The position numbers and the translations under genes were made by a program. A DNA stretch of 64,000 bases from Dokdonia sp. (GTDB lineage: Bacteria > Bacteroidota > Bacteroidia > Flavobacteriales > Flavobacteriaceae), in NCBI GenBank assembly GCA_020630915.1, contig JAHDIF010000001.1, forward strand, positions 228,686 to 292,685, read 5' to 3'. The notes under the pieces are model-generated. The model made no database searches. It saw nothing but the letters and a program-made list of their open reading frames with translations, and was not told where the DNA came from. Shown here in pieces: positions 53,790-63,530 of this stretch (within the stretch, counting starts at the first letter, position 1; every line of letters begins with the position of its first letter).

Positions 53790-54085
53790 GAAGCATATTC
53801 CTGCATAATCCCGATTAAGGTATTTGCGTCTTGCTCTCCGCTTTGCCGCCATTTCATCTCGCCATTTTTGTAAATGATAAGAGTAGGTAATGTTTTGATA
53901 CGCAATGCCTCTGCGAGCTCATTGTTTTTATCTACATCAATTTTAATCACTTTCCCTTTATCTCCTACGGCAGCAGCAACATCACGAAGTACTGGGTGCA
54001 TAGAAACAGAATGTTCATTCCACTCTGTGTAGAAATCCAAAAGTACAGGAATTCCTAAATCAATTAATTCGCCAAATTTAGACAT
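53786..54085 (-). CDS. Thioredoxin-fold protein lacking the CxxC motif
   Basis: This 99-residue protein has a clear thioredoxin fold: PVLLDFYTEW at the position of the usual WC..C, VIKIDVDKNNELAEALRIKTLPTLIIYKNGE (the cis-Pro loop TLPT) and a C-terminal helix. The active-site CGPC is replaced by NEHS (EWNEHSVSMHP), and the protein has no cysteine at all. It cannot be a dithiol oxidoreductase; a chaperone or binding role is possible. The length and the rest of the fold are normal, so this looks like selected loss rather than decay. It has no signal peptide. Confidence 0.85.
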   Translation of the reverse strand: MSKFGELIDLGIPVLLDFYTEWNEHSVSMHPVLRDVAAAVGDKGKVIKIDVDKNNELAEALRIKTLPTLIIYKNGEMKWRQSGEQDANTLIGIMQEYAS

Positions 54086-54149
54086 AAGCTTATCTATTTA
54101 TCGCAGACCTTAGGGAGTGTCTTCTCTCAAAGATACCAAATTCTATTGA

Positions 54150-55376
54150 TTATGCCGGTTTAGGCCCTTTTCTTAACTCTATAACAGTTATCTCTGGCCA
54201 GATTCCTACCCTTCCTGGAAATGCCAAATACCCAAAACCTCTATTAACATTTATGTACTGCCCCATCTCTTCATAAATCCCAGCCCAGTATTTATAGCGC
54301 CATTTGACAGGACTCCATTTAAACCAACCAGGTATTTCTATCCCAAACTGCATCCCGTGCGTATGGCCACTTAATGTAAGATGAAAGTGCTCTTTATGCT
54401 GGATTACCTCTTTCTCCCAATGTGACGGATCATGGCTTAAAAGCACCTTAAAATCGTTACTATTTACTTGAGAAATTGCTTTGTTCAAGTCGCCTGCTTT
54501 CTTAAAACCTCCCGCACCCCAATTTTCTACTCCTACTAAAGCAATACGTTGTCCATTTTTTTCTACAAATCTTGTATCATTAAGAATAAGATCAAAGCCT
54601 ATCTCTGCTTGTATTTCTTTAAGTCTTTCTAAGTTTGCTTCTTTAAGTTCAGGCGTTTCCCAAGGCACATAATCACCATAATCGTGATTACCTAAAACGG
54701 AGTATTTACCATCTCTTGCTTGCAGTTTTGCAAAGCTATCCTTCCAAGGTTCCATCTCCGCAGCCTCGTTATTTACCATATCTCCTGTAAATAAAATAGC
54801 ATCACTCGCTTGCTCATTAATAAGATTTATGGCATACTCCACCTTCTCCTTATTATCAAAGCTACCACTATGAATATCGCTTATCTGTGTAATTTTGTAA
54901 CCATCAAAAGCATCTGGAAGATCTTCAAAATGTAAGGTATACTTAAGTACTTTAAAATTATACCTTCCTTTAAAAACTCCGTATAGAATTCCTGCAAAAG
55001 GTATTGCTGCAAGACCCAAAGCCAGCTGGCTTATAAATTTCCTCCTAGAAGGTAATATATATGAAGAATTCTTTCCTGTGATTTTGTAATACAACCCTTC
55101 AAGTGATCTAAAAACATCTTCGCCAAACATTGTCCCGATAAGCACAAGTTTCCCGACCAGCATAATGATAAAGGCGACTATAAAAAACTGGGTCATTGCA
55201 GACCAATTTCTACGATCTCCCGTAGCAAACTGATAAAACAATCCACCTATAACAAAGGCTGTAATAATAAAATATATAGCTGTACCCCAACGATTTCTTA
55301 CCAAGAAACGAAATGCTTGAAACGCATAGATATCCAAGGCTACTAAGACGGCAATGAAGATGATAAATCTGATCAA
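54150..55376 (-). CDS. Membrane-anchored metallophosphoesterase
   Basis: This 408-residue protein has an N-terminal third with about four transmembrane helices (1-140) and a calcineurin-like phosphoesterase domain (about 160-390) with all five metal motifs: QISDIHSG, FTGDMVNN, LGNHDYGD, LSHDPSHW and LSGHTHGMQFG. It belongs to the YkuE/UDP-2,3-diacylglucosamine-hydrolase-like group often found in envelopes. The start is probably TTG at 55376, because no ATG precedes the first helix. It is divergently oriented to the ABC ATPase and has no obvious operon partner besides the thioredoxin-like gene 64 bp downstream. Confidence 0.9.
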   Translation of the reverse strand: MIRFIIFIAVLVALDIYAFQAFRFLVRNRWGTAIYFIITAFVIGGLFYQFATGDRRNWSAMTQFFIVAFIIMLVGKLVLIGTMFGEDVFRSLEGLYYKITGKNSSYILPSRRKFISQLALGLAAIPFAGILYGVFKGRYNFKVLKYTLHFEDLPDAFDGYKITQISDIHSGSFDNKEKVEYAINLINEQASDAILFTGDMVNNEAAEMEPWKDSFAKLQARDGKYSVLGNHDYGDYVPWETPELKEANLERLKEIQAEIGFDLILNDTRFVEKNGQRIALVGVENWGAGGFKKAGDLNKAISQVNSNDFKVLLSHDPSHWEKEVIQHKEHFHLTLSGHTHGMQFGIEIPGWFKWSPVKWRYKYWAGIYEEMGQYINVNRGFGYLAFPGRVGIWPEITVIELRKGPKPA

Positions 55377-55511
55377 AAGAAAGGAATTTTAACAAAAATA
55401 ACGAGTTAGGCATATGAGAAAAAGCCTTTCACGTTTATTTAACCATATTATTAGTATGATCTCAGTCCTTCTAGACTGTGTTATTTTAAGACAAGTGGTA
55501 TTTTTGCAACA

Positions 55512-56462
55512 ATGTTACAAGTACAAGATCTTACTTTTACAATTTCAGATAGGTTTGCTCTCAAGAACCTTGATTTTACCCTTAAAAAGGGGCAGCATCT
55601 GGCCGTAATAGGTGAAAGCGGTTGTGGCAAAACCACCCTACTCAAACTTATATATGGATTATATGATTGGGATGCAGGACATATCCAATGGCTTGACACA
55701 CCAGTTACAGGACCCAAAGAAAACCTAGTCCCAGGAATGCCGTTTATCAAGTATCTCTCTCAAGATTTTGACTTAATGCCTTTTATTTCTGTAGAAGAGA
55801 ATGTACAAAAGTTTTTATCTCGTCTATATCCAAAAGAAAGTGCTGCCAGAACCCAAGAATTACTCGAGGTTGTTGAGATGACGGCTTTTGCAAAAGCACA
55901 CGTAAAAACTCTTTCTGGAGGCCAAAAACAACGGGTAGCCCTTGCACAAGCTCTCGCCAAAGAACCTGAACTCCTTTTACTAGATGAACCTTTTTCTCAC
56001 ATAGATAACTTTAGGAAGAATATACTACGCAGAAAGCTATTTACCTATCTTAAAAAACAAGAAATCACTTGTGTTGTTGCCACCCACGATAGTACAGACA
56101 TCCTGTCGTATATGGACGAAACGCTGGTAATGTACGAAGGGAAGATTATAGCTCACAAGCCTACGTTGGATCTATATAATAATCCCAACACACATTACAT
56201 CGCTTCACTCTTTGGTGAGGTGAATGAAGTACCTAAATCTTGGTTTTATAAAGATGTACCTGATGGAGAAATGGTTTTGTTGTACCCACATCAATTAATT
56301 TCATCTAAGAACGGCGTAAAGGTAGCTATAAGAAATTCCTATTTTAAAGGTGATCATTGGCTTATAAAGGCAACAAAAAATAATATACCCATTTTTTTTA
56401 AATCTGACATTCAGATAAAAAATCAAACTAATGTATCTATAAACTTAATTACTTATAATTAG
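55512..56462 (+). CDS. ABC transporter ATP-binding protein (lone)
   Basis: This 316-residue protein has Walker A GESGCGKTTLLKL (about 35-47), the Q-loop in LSQDFDLMPF, signature LSGGQKQRVALAQAL (about 136), Walker B LLLLDEPFSHID and H-loop VVATHDS. A C-terminal extension (about 235-316) resembles the TOBE-like regulatory domain of PotA/FbpC-type ATPases. No permease or binding-protein gene is next to it, so the rest of the transporter must be encoded elsewhere. It is followed by the SusC-like gene in the same orientation after 148 bp, but that gap holds a promoter candidate, so they may not be one operon. Confidence 0.9.
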   Translation: MLQVQDLTFTISDRFALKNLDFTLKKGQHLAVIGESGCGKTTLLKLIYGLYDWDAGHIQWLDTPVTGPKENLVPGMPFIKYLSQDFDLMPFISVEENVQKFLSRLYPKESAARTQELLEVVEMTAFAKAHVKTLSGGQKQRVALAQALAKEPELLLLDEPFSHIDNFRKNILRRKLFTYLKKQEITCVVATHDSTDILSYMDETLVMYEGKIIAHKPTLDLYNNPNTHYIASLFGEVNEVPKSWFYKDVPDGEMVLLYPHQLISSKNGVKVAIRNSYFKGDHWLIKATKNNIPIFFKSDIQIKNQTNVSINLITYN

Positions 56463-56584
56463 TCTCTTTCTTATACGAACGTTTGTTCAACAATCACTTA
56501 AATTATTTAAAATGTAATAATCCTATTCGCTCATTGATATGGTGCGTTAGCTCATTATCGCTACCATAGATTTAAGGTTCAAAA

Positions 56585-56592
56585 TATATTTG
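56585..56592 (+). promoter_or_regulatory. Candidate -7 element of the SusC-like/A2M operon
   Basis: TATATTTG is a perfect TAnnTTTG match 18 bp before the ATG at 56611. A TTTG box at the right spacing is not clear. Upstream at about 56477-56488 is the small inverted repeat GAACGTTTGTTC, a possible operator. Confidence 0.45.
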
Positions 56593-56610
56593 ACCCATAA
56601 ATCAATCATT

Positions 56611-58932
56611 ATGAAACCATTATTACTCTTAAGTATTCTATTATTCTTTCAAGCCATAACAATTGCCCAATCTGGAACTATAAAAGGCATCATTGAAGAA
56701 GAAAATGGCCCACTACCTGGAGCTTCTTTACTTATAAAAGGAACTACCACAGGAACCCAAACAGATTTTGATGGAAAGTACACACTAGAATGCCAAGTAG
56801 GGGATATTATTATAGTAAACTACGTAGGTTATTCCTCTTGGGAATTTGAGGTTACTCAAGATATGATGGGAATAACGAATGAATATATTCCTGTTAAAAA
56901 AAAGGCTGTACAAACAGTCACAAATGAGTCTTTCTCTAAAGGAATACCTAAACAAAATGATTCCTTATATACTGCTCCTATTTTACAAAAAACTGCTTAT
57001 GGTTACAATAGAAAATTTGGCAATAGTTTATACAACATTCAAGATATTACACTCAAAAACAAACTATTTACGATCACCTCTAGTGACTTACGAACTGCAT
57101 ACGAAATTAATCTAGCCAGTTTTACAGGTGTAGAAAATGTGGCTAATTCTACCATTTATGCTAACAAAACGTTTAAAAATCCTTTAAATACATCACATTC
57201 TCTTTCTGCCGGTCTTTACGAAGACAACCATAAATTAATTGAGTTAAATGGTTCCCTGAGAAGCTTTGCAGACTTTTACAATCTGACAAATAATTCTAAA
57301 AGTCATATAGGAGCAAAGTTTCAAAGTCGCTTGGATAAATGGGAAATAGAGTCATACGCCAGCGCTCACTGGTCAAAAAATAACTTTGCAAACCTTAACG
57401 GGTTTCAGAACAAAATTCTTGAGAAAGTTGCAACGACTAACGTCCTAAATGTTGAGGAGTTATTTACGCGACTAGAGTCGCAACTACAAACCTCTGAATA
57501 CATTGCAAAAGCTTCGGTTTCAACATATTTTACAGATTGGTTAGATGTTTCTACTATGATAAATACGATAATATCTAATAGAGATGAGTTATCTAACCAA
57601 GATTTTATTACTCAAAATATATCGCTCAATCTTTCTAAAAATTGGAAAAATAACACAGTTCAATCCAAAACAGAATTAAAAACAGATTTTGACCTGTCTG
57701 ACGATATTGGGATAGACACCTCAACTCAATTTAGAGCAACAAGTACTTCGTTAGACTTTCTGGGCATAAATCGATCTTCTAACACTCTATTTCAGAATCA
57801 AGACCTGTCAAAATTTACCACAGAACTAAGCAATACGGTTACTGCAGATTTTCAAGATGCTATTTACCTTATCCTATCTAATAATAGTTTTTCCTCTACT
57901 CTTCAAAATAACCATTGGTTCCAGCCTAGCGCCACAGTTACTGTAATTCCAACATCACTCATTAACAACTTAAGAGGAGAGTTCTTAAATTATCTTTCAT
58001 TTTCTGGCAGAATCTCAAATGCCATAAAAGATGCACCACTTTGGTATGGTAACTACAGTCATAATTCATTAACTATTGATGAAAATAAACTTCTCAACTT
58101 CAGTAATAAATTTGAATTATTCGCACATCCTAATCTAGAATTAGAACGTACAAATGGATTTGAGATCACTTCCACTGTTAAGTTAGCCAATAACGATATT
58201 TCGATAGACTTTGGGTATTACAAAAACACTAATAAGAACGGTGTTTTTCCTATTCTTGAAAATGACAGATTTAATCTCAGTAATGTTGCTACTACCCAAA
58301 CAAAGGGATTTGATGCAGATATGAGCGCGATATTACTACATGGCTATGATAAAGACTTAGATTGGAGAGCAGGGGTTACGCTTTCGCGAAAGCTTACCAT
58401 TACCACAAAACTAAATAACGCTCAAACTGCCATTCCCATAAGCGGTTTTAGCACTGTAAATGGAAACCTTATTGAAGGCGAGGTTGCGGGAATTATTGTA
58501 GATCGCAACGGAATAATAATAGGCGACCCTACTCCAGATTATACTCTTTCTCACTATCAAGAATTTAAAACAGGAAGGCTCAAATGGCAATTTTCTCTTG
58601 ATTATCAACAAGGAGGTAATACCTGGGATGCTCGCAAGAAATCTTTAGACATCTCTAATCAACCAGATCAAGCCTTTATTGAAGATGCAAGCTTTATTTC
58701 CCTCAGTAACCTTCAAGTGAGTTATGAGTTTAGTGAAATAAAAAATAGACAAACCTCCTTTTTTAGAAGTTTTAAAGTGGCCGCAACTCTTAATAACCTC
58801 CTTTTGTGGAGCAGGTTCGAAGGAGCAAGTCCCTACAATAATCTTTTTGACACTGCTTTAGGCAATAATTTTCAACTCTATAACACACCCAATGTAAGCA
58901 CTATTGGATTTAAAATAAATGCTAAAATATAA
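56611..58932 (+). CDS. SusC-like outer-membrane barrel protein lacking a plug domain
   Basis: About 773 residues, starting at ATG 56611 (an upstream TTG at 56590 only lengthens the signal peptide). It has a signal peptide (1-20, ..QAITIAQ) and a carboxypeptidase-regulatory-like domain (about 22-97: NGPLPGASLLIKGTTTGTQT, FDGKYTL, VGYSSWEF), the usual SusC N-terminus. Then, instead of the TonB plug (LxGKxxGV.., GxxSIxGxxxPLxVIDG), a linker leads straight into a beta-rich barrel region ending with SusC-type features (GDPTPDYTLSHY, YQQGGNTWDA, FKINAKI). The plug seems to be missing, yet the next gene, 5 bp on, carries one. A palindrome encodes TLSRKLT. Confidence is good for the class, moderate for the barrel's function. 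Confidence 0.8.
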   Translation: MKPLLLLSILLFFQAITIAQSGTIKGIIEEENGPLPGASLLIKGTTTGTQTDFDGKYTLECQVGDIIIVNYVGYSSWEFEVTQDMMGITNEYIPVKKKAVQTVTNESFSKGIPKQNDSLYTAPILQKTAYGYNRKFGNSLYNIQDITLKNKLFTITSSDLRTAYEINLASFTGVENVANSTIYANKTFKNPLNTSHSLSAGLYEDNHKLIELNGSLRSFADFYNLTNNSKSHIGAKFQSRLDKWEIESYASAHWSKNNFANLNGFQNKILEKVATTNVLNVEELFTRLESQLQTSEYIAKASVSTYFTDWLDVSTMINTIISNRDELSNQDFITQNISLNLSKNWKNNTVQSKTELKTDFDLSDDIGIDTSTQFRATSTSLDFLGINRSSNTLFQNQDLSKFTTELSNTVTADFQDAIYLILSNNSFSSTLQNNHWFQPSATVTVIPTSLINNLRGEFLNYLSFSGRISNAIKDAPLWYGNYSHNSLTIDENKLLNFSNKFELFAHPNLELERTNGFEITSTVKLANNDISIDFGYYKNTNKNGVFPILENDRFNLSNVATTQTKGFDADMSAILLHGYDKDLDWRAGVTLSRKLTITTKLNNAQTAIPISGFSTVNGNLIEGEVAGIIVDRNGIIIGDPTPDYTLSHYQEFKTGRLKWQFSLDYQQGGNTWDARKKSLDISNQPDQAFIEDASFISLSNLQVSYEFSEIKNRQTSFFRSFKVAATLNNLLLWSRFEGASPYNNLFDTALGNNFQLYNTPNVSTIGFKINAKI
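58378..58395. repeat. ACGCTTTCGCGAAAGCTT palindrome inside SusC-like gene
   Basis: The core is at 58382-58391. It encodes GVTLSRKLTI in a predicted barrel strand or turn, which is one of the few copies within a beta-rich domain. Confidence 0.9.
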
Positions 58933-58937
58933 TTACA

Positions 58938-61900
58938 ATGAAACATATATTACTTATTACAGCCCTCCTATTTTCAATCTTGTCACAAGCACAAAAGCTC
59001 CAAGGATACTCAGGTCCAGAGTTAATAGAGAAAGGATATTTACATACGGATAGAAGTTTGTATTTCCCAGGAGATACAATATGGTTTAAAGGGTATCTCA
59101 CTCAAGGTGAAAATATCCCAGCCCCAATTAGTGATTATGCTTATACTCAATTAATATCCCCAGACGGCTCTATTGTTTCATCAGGTACATACGAAATAGA
59201 AAATGGAACCCTATATGGTCAATTCCCGATTAATCAGAACTGGATAGGTGGAATTTACAAACTAAAAGTATTCACCCAATGGATGCTTAATGAGGGCAAA
59301 GAAAATGTCTTTACCAAAAAAATAACTGTCCAAAAAATAATCCCACCTAAACTGCAAATGAAATTTGACTTCCTTAAAGAGTCATTTGGCCCAGGAAGTG
59401 ATGTAAATGCAATTTTAGATTTAAAGGATCTAGAGAATAATCCACTCGCTTTTTCAAATACAGATATTACAATTACAATACGAGGGAAAAACTATATTGA
59501 AAAAACATTAACAACTAATCAAGAAGGCATACTTGAAATTGATTTTAAACTTCCAGAGAACTTAACCACTAAAGACATCCTTGTCAACTGTGTAACAACC
59601 CATAATGGTGATACAGAGTCTATTGCAAGAAGTGTCCCAGTTGTTCTCGACTCAATAGATTTACAATGGTTTCCAGAAAGTGGAATTCTTTTAAAAGATT
59701 TTGATAATAAAGTTGCCTTTAAAGCCGTGAATGAATATGGAAAGCCTGCAGATGTAACAGGGCACATCACCAATAATCTAGGAGATGTTGTGGCTCATTT
59801 TAGTAGTTTCCATGATGGGATGGGAGCCGTAAACATCACACCAAAAATTAACGAGACCTACAAAGCCCATATCACCTCACCTATTGTGTCACAAAATGAA
59901 TACTTATTGCCTGAGTCTGAAAAGGAAGGGATTATCCTGCAATTAGACAGTACTACTCAAAACAAATTATACTTTACAATTAAAAGTAGTATAAAGACTA
60001 CTGGCATACTAAGTGCCGTCCAAGCGCAAAAAACAATTTACACTGCAGCACTAAATCTTAACAAAGGCACTCAGAAAATCCAAATCCCTAACGATTCTTT
60101 TAAAAAGGGTATTACAAAATTTACTTTTCAAACTGATGAGTGTGAATATATAGCTGAACGTCTTGTTTTTATGCATTATAACAAAAAACTTACTATAGAA
60201 ATAAACACGAACAAAACAAGTTATGAAACGAGGGAAAAAATTAATATTGATATTCTCACCAAAGACCATGAAGGAAACCCTGTACCAGCCAACCTATCGC
60301 TAGCTGCTGTAAATAGTAAACTATTGACATTTGCAGATGACAGACAGAATAACATACTGTCTTATTTTCTTATGTCTAGCGAATTGAAGGGTTCAATTAA
60401 TAAACCTAATTTTTACTTTGAGCCTAAAGAAAAAGGAAAGGCACAAAAAGCACTAGACTACGTACTTCTCACTCACGGATGGAGAAAACATATATTTCAA
60501 AATGAGTACGATTTTACAAATGCACAATTCCCTCCAGAAAACAGCACCTTAAAAACAGGACAGATCATAAATGAAAGAGGACAGGGCACAAAAGCGACCC
60601 TTTTGGTTTTTGAACCTGGAGCTAAGCGGGCACTCCCAATACAATCTAACAACAACGGATATTTTAGTTTCATTACAGATACTTCTAATTATTTGATCCT
60701 GGTCGCGTATAATGAGGCAAATGAAAAACTATCTATTCAATTAAATTCTAATGACAATCAAAACAGCTTTCCATTATTAGGAGAAGATGACAATGAGGCT
60801 GTTTTAGAAAAAAGCAAAAAAAATCTTCTTAAACCTAATTCAAAAAAACCTTTAGTCATTAAGGCAAAAGAGACCCAAAAAATTACACTTAATTCAAATA
60901 ATGCCTTAGATGAAGTTATTGTAACAGCTCAAGGCATAAAAAGAGAAAAAAAAGCCTTGGGCTATGCCGTAAGCGAGGTAAGAAATGAAGAACTAGAGTT
61001 TGGAGGAGACGTAAGTAGAGTACTCTCTGGAAAAGCAAGCGGTGTGAGTATTACTAGTAGTTCTGGCAGCTCTGGATCAGCGACTAATGTAATCATAAGA
61101 GGCGCAAATAGCATAAGTGGTAACAATGAACCGCTCTTTGTTATAGATGGTATTCCATATTCTCCTGATACTTCTGTAAATGAAATCTCTCTATCTAATA
61201 TAGACTCACAACAGATAGAAAGTGTAAATGTTATCAAAGGTCTTGCCGCCACTACCCTTTATGGAACAGCTGGCCGCAACGGAGTTATCGTAATAACAAC
61301 AAGGAGTAATAGTTATGGTCGTGTGTACGGTATGAAAAGACTAGGAACAAAAAAGAATAAAAATTACACAACTGCTACCATATATAACTACAATAGCAAA
61401 AGAGTCACAAAGTCTACCCTATTCTATGCCCCGGTTTATGAAAGTAATAAAGTACCCAAAGAACGTACAGACTTTAGACAAACCCTGTATTGGAATCCAG
61501 TAATAGAAACCAATAAAAATGGAGAAGCCTCTATTAGTTATTATAACTCAGATGAAACCACTTCGGTAACTCTTATCGCAGAAGGCATAAGCCCTCTAGG
61601 AGAATTAGGCAAAAATAGCCATACTTATTCCATCCGAAAGCCTGTAAATATAGATTTTAAAGTACCCCCTTACTTGTCACAAGGAGATGTAATAGAGCTA
61701 GAAATGATTGTTCAAAATAATACAAACAAACCTATTAGTGGGAATCTAGATCTGCTATTAACCAAAGAAATAAGCCTCATTAAACGCACCTCTAATTCAA
61801 GAATTACTATTCCTAAAAATAGTTTTAGTAAAGTAGTTGTAGCTATCTCACCTAATGCCCCAATCAATCAAAGTAAGATTAAAGTACGATTTCGAACAGA

Positions 61901-63530
61901 AACGACTGAAGAAATCATTACCAAACCAATAACTATAGTAAGCCCTAATTTTCCTGTGGCAACAACTATTAATGGATCAAAGTCGGGCTCCTATAATTTT
62001 AATATTGATAATGTCGTACCCAATAGTATCTCTGCAGATTTAACTATTTATACAGATGTGATTGGTGATATTATGGATGGAATTAGCTCAATGCTTAGAG
62101 AACCTCACGGTTGTTTTGAACAAACCTCATCTACAACATATCCTAATGTAATGATACTCCAATATTTAAGAGAAAGTGGTACATCTAATCCTGAAGTAGA
62201 AGCAAAAGCTTTAAATTATATTAAAAAAGGGTACAAACGTCTTATTAATTTTGAAACTTCAGAAGGTGGTTTTGAATGGTTCGGAAAAACTCCTCCACAT
62301 GAAACCTTAACCGCCTATGGTATTTTAGAATTTACCGAAATGCAAAGCGTTTATCCCAATGTAAGTCAAAATATGATTGACCGCACGGTGCAATGGATAC
62401 TAAAAAGGCGTGATGGAAACGGCGGCTTTAAAAAGAGCAAAAAAGGATACGATAGTTTTACCAGTTCTCCTCAAGATGTAGCCAATGCCTATATTTTATA
62501 TGCTTTAAGCGAAAGTGGACGTTTCCAAAATCTCACCTTAGAATACGAAAAAGTACTAATAGACAGCAAAAATGGTAAGGATGCTTATAAACTTGCTTTA
62601 ATGGCTAATACCGCGTACAATGTCAACAAGATTAATGACTATGAAGAACTTGTACAAGCCCTTGAAAGCATCATAAATATTTATGGTTTAGATGAGTTAC
62701 CTGTACAAAACACCATAACGAGATCTTACGGTAATTCCAAGCAAATAGAGACGCTTTCATTTACTGCTCTCGCTTTAATGAAAAGTACAGACCCCGATCA
62801 GGTTATATTGAGTAAACTAATAGAAAAAATATTATCGTATCGATCATATAATCGCTTTGGATCTACTCAATCTACAGTAATAGCTCTTAAGGCACTTATA
62901 GAATATACGAGATTAAAAAAGAAAGAGTATGTAGAAAATGAAAACCTGATTGTTACCATAAATGGTGAAGAATTGCCATTGCAACTAAAAAATACTACAA
63001 ATGGAAAATTGTCCATAACAAATCTCGCAGAATTTATTAAAAATGGAGAAAATAATATTCAATTAAAATATAGTAACCCTGAACAAATTATCCCTTATAG
63101 TCTGAATGTAAACTGGCTGAGCACAAAACCTGCTTCATACAAAACTCCCCTAGTTTCTTTACAAACTTCCCTCAACAAAGAAGCTCTCTCGCTAGGAGAA
63201 ACCGTACGTCAGACAGTTAAGGTTAATAATCTTACCTCAGATGGTCTTGGTATGATTACAGCAGTTATAGGGATTCCAGCTGGAACATCTCCACAACCGT
63301 GGCAACTTAAAGAGCTTACAGAAACTAAGAAAATAGCCTATTATGAGGTTTATGACAACTTTGTAGTACTTTACTGGCGTTCTTTTAAACCAGAAGAAAC
63401 AAAGACCATCCAACTTGATCTCAAAACTGAAATTAAAGGAAAATTTAAAGCTGCAGCCAGTAATGTGTATCCATATTATGGAGATGAAATGAGATACTGG
63501 ACTGTGGGCACAGAAATAACCATTTTATAA
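58938..63530 (+). CDS. Alpha-2-macroglobulin-like protein with an embedded SusC-type plug domain
   Basis: 1530 residues. The signal peptide is 1-18 (..ILSQAQ), with no lipobox. The MG2 domain begins at about 34 with YLHTDRSLYFPGDTIWFKGY; further MG-type beta domains run to about 610. Residues about 656-790 are a SusC/RagA plug: DEVIVTAQGIKREKKALGY, VLSGKASGV, VIIRGANSISGNNEPLFVID, YGTAGRNGVIVITT. An A2M domain follows (about 845-935, YWNPVIETNKNGEASISY). The thioester motif HGCFEQTSST is at about 1057-1066 (Cys1059, Gln1062), leading into an alpha-helical thioester domain (to about 1330), and C-terminal beta domains complete it. It should be periplasmic or at the outer membrane. The gene starts 5 bp after the plugless barrel gene, so the two products probably work together. 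Its stop abuts the convergent GreA-like gene. Confidence 0.85.
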   Translation: MKHILLITALLFSILSQAQKLQGYSGPELIEKGYLHTDRSLYFPGDTIWFKGYLTQGENIPAPISDYAYTQLISPDGSIVSSGTYEIENGTLYGQFPINQNWIGGIYKLKVFTQWMLNEGKENVFTKKITVQKIIPPKLQMKFDFLKESFGPGSDVNAILDLKDLENNPLAFSNTDITITIRGKNYIEKTLTTNQEGILEIDFKLPENLTTKDILVNCVTTHNGDTESIARSVPVVLDSIDLQWFPESGILLKDFDNKVAFKAVNEYGKPADVTGHITNNLGDVVAHFSSFHDGMGAVNITPKINETYKAHITSPIVSQNEYLLPESEKEGIILQLDSTTQNKLYFTIKSSIKTTGILSAVQAQKTIYTAALNLNKGTQKIQIPNDSFKKGITKFTFQTDECEYIAERLVFMHYNKKLTIEINTNKTSYETREKINIDILTKDHEGNPVPANLSLAAVNSKLLTFADDRQNNILSYFLMSSELKGSINKPNFYFEPKEKGKAQKALDYVLLTHGWRKHIFQNEYDFTNAQFPPENSTLKTGQIINERGQGTKATLLVFEPGAKRALPIQSNNNGYFSFITDTSNYLILVAYNEANEKLSIQLNSNDNQNSFPLLGEDDNEAVLEKSKKNLLKPNSKKPLVIKAKETQKITLNSNNALDEVIVTAQGIKREKKALGYAVSEVRNEELEFGGDVSRVLSGKASGVSITSSSGSSGSATNVIIRGANSISGNNEPLFVIDGIPYSPDTSVNEISLSNIDSQQIESVNVIKGLAATTLYGTAGRNGVIVITTRSNSYGRVYGMKRLGTKKNKNYTTATIYNYNSKRVTKSTLFYAPVYESNKVPKERTDFRQTLYWNPVIETNKNGEASISYYNSDETTSVTLIAEGISPLGELGKNSHTYSIRKPVNIDFKVPPYLSQGDVIELEMIVQNNTNKPISGNLDLLLTKEISLIKRTSNSRITIPKNSFSKVVVAISPNAPINQSKIKVRFRTETTEEIITKPITIVSPNFPVATTINGSKSGSYNFNIDNVVPNSISADLTIYTDVIGDIMDGISSMLREPHGCFEQTSSTTYPNVMILQYLRESGTSNPEVEAKALNYIKKGYKRLINFETSEGGFEWFGKTPPHETLTAYGILEFTEMQSVYPNVSQNMIDRTVQWILKRRDGNGGFKKSKKGYDSFTSSPQDVANAYILYALSESGRFQNLTLEYEKVLIDSKNGKDAYKLALMANTAYNVNKINDYEELVQALESIINIYGLDELPVQNTITRSYGNSKQIETLSFTALALMKSTDPDQVILSKLIEKILSYRSYNRFGSTQSTVIALKALIEYTRLKKKEYVENENLIVTINGEELPLQLKNTTNGKLSITNLAEFIKNGENNIQLKYSNPEQIIPYSLNVNWLSTKPASYKTPLVSLQTSLNKEALSLGETVRQTVKVNNLTSDGLGMITAVIGIPAGTSPQPWQLKELTETKKIAYYEVYDNFVVLYWRSFKPEETKTIQLDLKTEIKGKFKAAASNVYPYYGDEMRYWTVGTEITIL

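Noticed and set aside
55877..55898. GGCTTTTGCAAAAGCAC in the ABC ATPase gene as another palindrome copy
   Set aside because: It is symmetric, but the centre is TGCA rather than CGCG, with two core mismatches, so it is more likely chance.
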